From: Pogostemon cablin
Lineage: Eukaryota; Streptophyta; Magnoliopsida; Lamiales; Lamiaceae
Assembly (NCBI GenBank): GCA_023678885.1
Contig: CM042985.1
Span: 27,724,465 to 27,788,464, forward strand
Direction of reading: 5' to 3'
DNA length: 64,000 nucleotides
Shown piece after piece: positions 57,637 to 64,000 of the stretch; the stretch's first letter is position 1, and each line of letters opens with the position of its first letter. The position numbers were made by a program, and so were the translations under genes. The notes beneath the pieces are model-generated. The model had not been told where the DNA came from and ran no database searches. It was given only the letters and a program-made list of their open reading frames with translations.

Positions 57637-58775
57637 ATCATATCTCTTGCACTATTTTGTGTATCATTTTTCTTTACTTATATAATTGATATTACATGAT
57701 TAATATGCAAGAGTAACAGCGGAAGAAAATTCTTTAGTTGTTGTTTTGCAGTTGTTGGTGTACCCCACTATTAGGGTCTCCACCGCTCCTGCCCTAGGAA
57801 TTGGTTGTTTTGTTGTTGTTGGTGTACCCCACCATTAGGGGTCCCCACCGCTCCTACCCTGGGGATTGGTAGAGGAGGTATCATATCTCTTGCACTATTT
57901 TGTGTATCATTATTCTTTACTTATATAATTGATACTACATGATTAATATGTAAGAGTAAGGAAGAAAATTCTTTAGTTGTTGTTTTGCTGTTGTTGGTGT
58001 ACCCCACCATTAGGGGATCCCACCGTCCCTGCCCTGGGAATTGGTTATTTTGCAATATGTGTTGTTATTGGTGTACTTCACCATTAGGGGTCTTCACTGC
58101 CCCTGCCCTGTGGATTGGTTGTTTTGCAATATGTAAGAGTAACAGTGGAAGAAAATTCTTTAGTTGTTGTTTTGCTGTTGTTGGTGTCCCCACCGCCCCT
58201 GCCCTGGGAATTGATTGTTTTGCTGTTGTTGGTGTACCCCACCATTAGGGGCCCCACCGCCCCTGCCCTGGGATTGGTAGAGGAGGTATCATATCTCTTG
58301 CACTATTTTGTGTATCATTATTCTTTACTTATATAGTTGATACTACATGATTAATATATAAGAGTAAGGAAGAAAATTCTTTAGTTGTTGTTTTGCTGTT
58401 GTTGGTGTACCCCACCATTAGGGACCCCACCGTCCCTGCCCTGGGAATTGGTTGTTCTGCAATATGCGCTGTTGTTGGTGTACCCCACCATTAGGGGTTC
58501 ACCACCCCTGCCCTGAGAATTGATTGTTTTGCAATATGTAAGAGTAACAGTGGAAGAAAATTCTTTAGTTGTTGTTTTGCTGTTGTTGGTGTACCCCACC
58601 GCCCCTGCCATGTGGATTGGTGGAGGAGGTGGTGTACCCCACCGCCCCTGCCCTGGACCCCACCGCCCCTTCCCTGGGGATTGGTGGAGGAGGTAAATCA
58701 CAGGATGTGCCTTAAGTGGCTTATAGAGAGTATTATTTTGCTGTTGTTGGTGTACCCCACCATTAGGAGCCAAAT
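57637..58775. repeat. Complex tandem array with GGTGTACCCCACCATTAGGGG core
   Basis: About ten short units carry TTGTTGGTGTACCCCACC(ATTAGGGG) followed by CCCCACCGCCCCTGCCCTGG and GGAATTGGTTGTTTTGC. A longer period is marked by TATCATATCTCTTGCACTAT at 57637, 57879 and 58287, each followed by AAGAGTAA..GGAAGAAAATTC. Units differ by deletions of submotifs. The minus-strand ORF 58381-58779 and plus ORF 57985-58248 are repeat translations. Confidence 0.75.
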
Positions 58776-58872
58776 TCATGTCAAAGGCAGGATTCGAACC
58801 CCCACCCTAGAGCAATCAAGCTCAATTGAAAGGTCTTTCCACTCTCCATACCACTTGAGCTATGTGTGTGGG
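58776..58872 (-). repeat. tRNA-derived SINE head
   Basis: The complement has an A box TAGCTCAAGTGG (58851-58862) and a B box GGTTCGAATCC (58790-58800), spaced about 50 bases as in tRNA genes and tRNA-derived SINEs. There is no cloverleaf: the region between the boxes cannot form normal D and anticodon arms, so it is a SINE, not a tRNA gene. The body runs leftward directly into the tandem array with the same CCTAATGGTGGGGTACACCA sequence, so the array appears to be amplified SINE body. Confidence 0.65.
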
Positions 58873-58960
58873 TGTGTGTTTTTTTTCCCTCGAGTCCAAC
58901 AGAAATGTTACACCTAAACAGTAAAAGAATGATGGGCAAAAAGTAATAAAAATAATACTA

Positions 58961-59251
58961 CTCCCTCCGTCCCGGGTATTTTTACCCATTTGTACGGGCA
59001 CGGAGATTAAGACGTTTTATTTTTTTAATATATAATGTAAGAGAAAGTAGGGATAAATTAGTAATTTAAAAAGAAAAAGTGAATAAAGTTATTGGGAATG
59101 ATGAATAAAGTGTAAAAAAGTAATTAAAGTTGTTGGGATTGTAAAAAGTAAGTAATAAAATATTATGTATTTTTGCCAAAAATGAAATGGGTAAAAATAC
59201 GTGGGACACCCCAAAATGGAAAGTGGGTAAAAATACGTGGGACGGAGGGAG
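58961..59251. mobile_element. Stowaway-like MITE in SAWADEE gene promoter
   Basis: The 291-bp element has ~30-bp TIRs (CTCCCTCCGTCCCGGGTATT left; CTCCCTCCGTCCCACGTATT as complement of the right end) and TA duplications (58959-58960 and 59252-59253). It ends about 195 bp upstream of the start codon, so it may contribute promoter sequence. Confidence 0.85.
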
Positions 59252-59445
59252 TATTAAATTTCTCTGCAACATCTTCATCCCCAATTCCCCACTCCAACTT
59301 CACAATGGTCAAGCACTCTTCTTTGCTCCATTAAACCGCACTACCTGTTACTGTTAGTTGCTCCAAAAAATCTCTTTCTCTCTATTCCCTTCTTTTAATA
59401 CCAAAAATTATTCTGATCACTAGCGGTGGCTCTGAGCTCCTAGTA

Positions 59446-62400
59446 ATGGCCGATGGTGTGTGCTACGGAAACGACGTCGTTGAGCTCGAGGCTATGCGCA
59501 GTGACAGCTTCTCTTGGCACCCTTGCCAGATCTCTCTCTGGTCGCTTCCTTTTCCTTCTATTTCACTTGATTTTTTCTTATCCTTCTCGATCCGTATCCG
59601 TTTAAGAAAGTACAGCGTGCAAAAATTTGATTTGAGGTTTAACAGTAATTTTAGAGTTGATCATATCCGTGATTAAATGAGTTTAGTTTCACTTCTCAAT
59701 ACTGTAATCTCATATCATATGGTCAAGTGTTGTGAAATGAAGAATGCAGAACAAATTAATCACTATTTGATCTGTGGTTAATCTGATTATTTGTGTGAGC
59801 TTATGCTTCTCGAGCACTAATTTCTATTAAAATTTGAGTAACTGCATAGTTGAGTTTAGGAGGATCGAGTGATCACATTAACATATTGTTCTAGAATTCT
59901 TGTTGAGATTGCATTGCACATATGTTATACTCTTGTGTGGGCCTTTGAGTAGTCGAGTAAAGTCGAGTTGGATTGTATCGAGTACAAAATGAGTTTGAAA
60001 TTTACTTAAATTGGAATGTTAAAATAAACGAGCTCATAAAAATTTTCAAGAGAAATTAACAATGCCTTTGAAAAGTACTTTAATGTATTAAATTTTCAGT
60101 ACATGGAATGTAATTAAACTTTCCTAACCATGCAGTTACGAAGGATCGGGGCTAATTGTGCTATATGGAGACAACAATTTTCAAGAAACAATCAATGATA
60201 AACAGGAAATATTTAAGCGCATTCGAGTTCGTTCTCTTCCTTTACAAGGTGACGACTGCTCCTCTATCAAACAAGGTGAACGTGTGCTTGCCACCTCAAA
60301 TTCACATGTTCAGGGTGTTTTCTATGATGCTTGTGTTGAAAAGGTACATTTCCTTTATTTTTATGTTATTCTTTTGTGAGAACTAGTATGCAGAAAACGT
60401 AATGTTGAAGGCCTTGTTGGGAAGAAAAAAGAAATACTGAATTCAGCACATTATAGAATGTTAACTTAAGTATGGGAGCTCTGCATCAAAATTTTATTAT
60501 TTCAAATTGATGTTATATGATAGATGTGGAAAGAGAACTACCATCTATCAGCAAATCCACAGCTTTATTCAAGTAAAAACTGCTTAACTCTTTGCTCATT
60601 GGCCTGTAGTATTTGTGGAAATATCGGCAATTTATCTAGTTTGCATATTATATATTTTCTCCCTGTTAACCGCATTATACACTATAGACTATGGTGACTG
60701 TATGAGATGAACAGGTGGGTATGAAAGAGTTGTGGGAAGGTGGGGAAACTTTCATGAAATAACGATATGCTTGTTTCTGTTGGATCTTGCTTCATTTGTG
60801 ATGATTATTTTCCAATTTTGATCTTCTTGAACTGTGTTTTTTAGTTTGCTCTCAATATTAATCACCTACATTCTTTTAAGTATACTAGTTTTGCTTCCTT
60901 TGTAATACCAATTGCTGGATCTTACTATCTTCTGGAAATCTAAATTATAGGTGTTTATCATATATTGATGTATGTTAAATATATGGAAATCTCAATCTTT
61001 TTTGATGTGATAATATATACTTTTTTTTTTTTTGCTGGAGTTCTTTTTCCTGCTGCACACTTTACATTCAAGAAGCTTAAATTAACAGGCAATTCGAGTG
61101 AGGCATTCAAAGAGGATCCACTGCAGATGTTCTTTCAGAATCAAATGGCTTCACCAGTCCAATGATGAAGAAGCTTCGACAGTGCCATCTAGTTCAATCA
61201 TGAAACTAGCTACAAAAAGTATTGAGCTTCATCCAACCATTTCTACTTTCTTCGGCATGATGGAGTCCCTAAATGATTTAGACGCAACACAATGTCCAGT
61301 GCTTGCTGATGGGATGAATTCTGAAATTGATATAAATGTGATTCTAGAAAAACAGATAAAAGAGATAAGTCATTCAACAGATATTTCTCGGGGTATGATT
61401 TCAACAGACTGTTTTTTTTGGCAGGAAGGTGAAAACTGCATTCTGCTTTTCCAAAATATTTATTGGCAAAGTTTTTCTTATTTCTTTTAATAATGTGAAT
61501 ATACTCTTCGAGTTATGAAGATATTGAAAAGTATCTAATCATGCATATCTTTTGGAGGTAAATAAATAGTTAATTTATTTATGGGTTGCTTTTATTTTAG
61601 TTCTAGGGAATCACTGCTGCTAAATGAAAATAGATCTGGAGACTTATTTAGAAAAGAAAATGACTTGTACCCTTCTTGAATTAGTGAAATGACAATGCTC
61701 TTCAACCAAGTAGACTACAGTATGATTCAGTTGCTTTTGTGGTCTCTCATTACAGGAAAGAATGTACAGTTTCATCAATAGATTTGATGCAATGAGGAAA
61801 GGAATGATTTTTTAATCGTACTAAATAGTTTCACCTTGCCCTGTTCAAATCCTGGAGTTTATAGAGTGGGTGTAATTATTTGCAGGACACTTGCATTGTT
61901 GCCTTAATTTAATCCTTGATTTGTGATTTCCATTTTAAGGATGATTTATGGAGAAAATTTTGTGTTCAGTTGATGTAAAGGGACACAGTCATGCTGCCCC
62001 GACAATTGATTCTTCCTTGAAAGACCCACAAACCACGTTCCCATTCCTGAGCAAATTAAATGGTTTTTATGGGAGTGAGAATAAACACACTACGGAGACA
62101 ACAGTGGAATTTCCTCAAGTTTGCATACCATCAATTGAAGGGGAGTTTAAAGGAAGCAGATATCTCAGTCCTCTTGCTGCTCGTGCAGCTCTCGCTTCAT
62201 TAAGATCAGAATTCCCTAAAAGTCCGAGCGAATGCTGTAGCTTTTCTGCTGTTGATCAATCATCATATGCAGAGGATTCCTCCCTAAATATATCAGCTAC
62301 ATTAGAAGGCAAAAGTCCAGACTTTCAGAACATCGTGAAGAAGCTCTTTCCAACATCAAATGCTCCTCATACAGTTGATGTTTCTAATTTGTCATCTGGG

Positions 62401-63788
62401 GCACAAATAGATGAAATGGATAAGGAAAAGAAGATTACTCAACAATCTCACTCGAGGTTCACTCGTGCAAGAGCTCAAAAGGTTAATGGAAAGAATGAAG
62501 TTACTCAGATGAGCAACAGCAATGAAACACAGTTACGGGTGACTAGAGCCAGAAGAGTTGCTCAATCGTCTATTGAAGGAGTAGAGAAAATTGATGTGAA
62601 GGATAACGTGCATTCCAAGTATACAAACTTGGGCACTTCTTCCAAGTTTTCTATAGTTTCACAAAATTGTTTGTCAAATAAACAAAAACTGCAGAGTTCA
62701 CTAATTGATGGTGAGACCAGTGAAGGTTCTGACAAGGATGAAAGTAATCTCTTGGGAAGAGATGGAGTATTCATTACAGATAATCTGCAGAAAGTATCCT
62801 TCATTCAAAATGAAGAAAAGCAGAGATATCCAAAAAGACAGACCCGTTCTGCTGCTCAGGTAGGGTCTGAAAAGAATAATGTGCAACCAGACGTTCAGAC
62901 GGTAACGTTGATTCAGAAAAGGGTCACACGCTCTGTTGCTCAAGAAGAAACTGAAATTAATAATTTGAAATCAAAAGGAAAGCCAAGGAAAAGCAGTTCT
63001 CTTGAATCGATCGAAGTGGAGGATGTTGAGTGGGAACTTGATAGTTCACTGTCTTCACCCCGTGCAGCTAAGGGTAGCAAACAAATTACAGAGGAAAGAG
63101 AGAACAAGAAATTATGCACTCGTGTCAAGAGCACTCCAAAAAGTTCAGGTACATGTACTTGATACTTACTTTATACTCAACAACAATATCATGTTCACAT
63201 ACTGCATATTAGTATCTTCGTAGCCATAAAGCTGGTGAAAAGACTGCACTATCTGTGAATACCTTCTTTGCAGAAAATTGTTATTGTTTATTGTTTCCTG
63301 ATGGAGATGGTGGATGGTTAACCCTGATCATGAATGCTTCTAAGAAACTCTACTTGCTTTCCTACGGCTCCCTCGTCTTAATTGGTCCCCCAGTTTATTT
63401 ATTGAAAGTGTCACTGCCTGCATATGATCTTTTGCTCTCTTCCCTTATCGTTTATGAACTTGTTAAATTTCTCAGCTTAGCAGTGTTTAGTATGGTTACA
63501 ACTTACATGTAGTTTCTCTATGAAAATGCTTACATTGCTCCACTTAGATTATGCATCAGTAAGATCATAGCCAGTTTCATGATGAGTGTGTACAAAAAAG
63601 CTGGAATGCTTACTAAATCCTGGATTCAGCTTCTGTAACTTAATCAGTAATTGAGAATTTTCTTGAATATATTATGTATTGCAGTTGGAAACACAAGGCA
63701 GAAGTCTTGGAATTCAAAGATGCAGGCGTCTGAGGTTTCTCTTCAACCTGCATCGCGTCGACAGACTCGGTCGCAAAGTAAAGCTTGA
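59446..63788 (+). CDS. SAWADEE-domain (tudor-like) protein, five exons, 629 aa
   Basis: Exons by splice-site and frame fit: 59446-59540, 60136-60343, 61089-61392, 61970-63148, 63685-63788; all introns are GT-AG and join in frame to TGA at 63786-63788. Residues ~12-145 match the SAWADEE fold: a WHPCQISL strand, GLIVLYGD, RVRSLPLQGDDC, IKQGERVLA, FYDACVEK and RHSKRIHCRCSFRIKW. The H-x5-C-x-C cluster plus the Cys of GDDC resembles the zinc site of SAWADEE domains, which in SHH1 bind methylated histone H3 K9; that role here is inference. The remainder is polar and basic, with YLSPLAARAALASLRSEF near residue 275 and five TR-type motifs (about residues 365, 392, 492, 519 and 620). There is no homeodomain, so it is not an SHH1/SHH2 orthologue. 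The exon 1 donor (TCTG|GTCGCT) is weak, and the exon 3/4 joint (61392/61970) was chosen to avoid an in-frame stop. Confidence 0.8.
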
Positions 63789-64000
63789 TTTGGAGACATG
63801 ATTGATGGTACTACACCATAAGCTCGAGTATTGCACTCTTGATTCGGTAGAGTTATCGCATTAATATGTACCAGGACCTTCATCTCCATGGTACAAATAT
63901 GGCATGTGAATCCACTGAAATGATCGAGTAATATATAACCTATTTCTTTTTCAAAATTACATGGGCCCATTTCTGGTTGATAAATGCATCAAATTCAAAT
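63789..64000 (+). other. Probable 3' UTR of SAWADEE gene
   Basis: Non-coding sequence after the stop to the window edge. No clear poly(A) signal is placed. The minus-strand ORF 63743-63970 overlaps exon 5 and is a shadow. Confidence 0.4.

Noticed and set aside
58381..58779. 132-codon Gln/Asn/Gly/Pro-rich ORF
   Set aside because: Translation of the GGTGTACCCCACC tandem array in the antisense direction.
58785..58865. A functional tRNA gene on the minus strand
   Set aside because: A and B boxes are present, but the sequence between them cannot fold into normal D and anticodon arms and no acceptor stem pairs. It fits a SINE head better.

Overview
This window looks like nuclear DNA from a flowering plant, probably a eudicot. 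It is AT-rich and gene-poor, has GT-AG introns, (TA)n tracts, Stowaway-like MITEs and nested Ty1/Copia and Ty3/Gypsy (Athila/Tat type) LTR retrotransposons, and carries typical land-plant genes. The species cannot be named from sequence alone.

Only three host genes are supported. (1) At 18.5-21 kb, plus strand: a single-exon CDS for a 501-residue protein with a C-terminal HSP20/alpha-crystallin-like domain, preceded by a long leader with two upstream ORFs. (2) At 30.9-34.3 kb, minus strand: a two-exon cytosolic HSC70/HSP70 gene (649 aa, ends EEVD) with a TATA box and a perfect three-unit heat-shock element. (3) At 59.4-63.8 kb, plus strand: a five-exon gene whose reconstructed 629-residue product has an N-terminal SAWADEE (tudor-like) chromatin-reader domain and a long tail with repeated basic TR motifs.

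The rest is mostly mobile DNA. 0.8-5.1 kb: a minus-strand Gypsy derivative with one LTR and a protease remnant. 6.5-7.2 kb: a hAT-like non-autonomous element with 8-bp target duplications. 8.6-14.6 kb: a complete Copia element (446-bp LTRs, AACAC duplication) with a decayed body. 16.9-18.0 kb: a minisatellite and TTTAGGG-like repeats. 24.9-27.7 kb: a short minus-strand Copia-type element (TGAAG duplication) keeping only a 33-codon Gag start and a GC-rich leader. 37.1-37.9 kb: the RNase H end of a LINE. 38.1-54.7 kb: an Athila-like element with gag and protease but no visible RT or integrase, broken by a very young minus-strand Copia element (43.1-51.3 kb, GTTTT duplication). 55.3-55.7 kb: a foldback element. 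57.6-58.9 kb: a tandem array joined to a tRNA-derived SINE.

The genes do not form a functional cluster. Two encode chaperone-type proteins, but they lie more than 10 kb apart and differ in family. The strongest biological leads are the upstream ORFs of the HSP20-like gene, which a possible leader intron could convert into an ORF overlapping the main CDS; the repeated basic motif of the SAWADEE protein; and several LTR elements whose LTRs are nearly identical while their bodies are dead, which points to mobilisation in trans.
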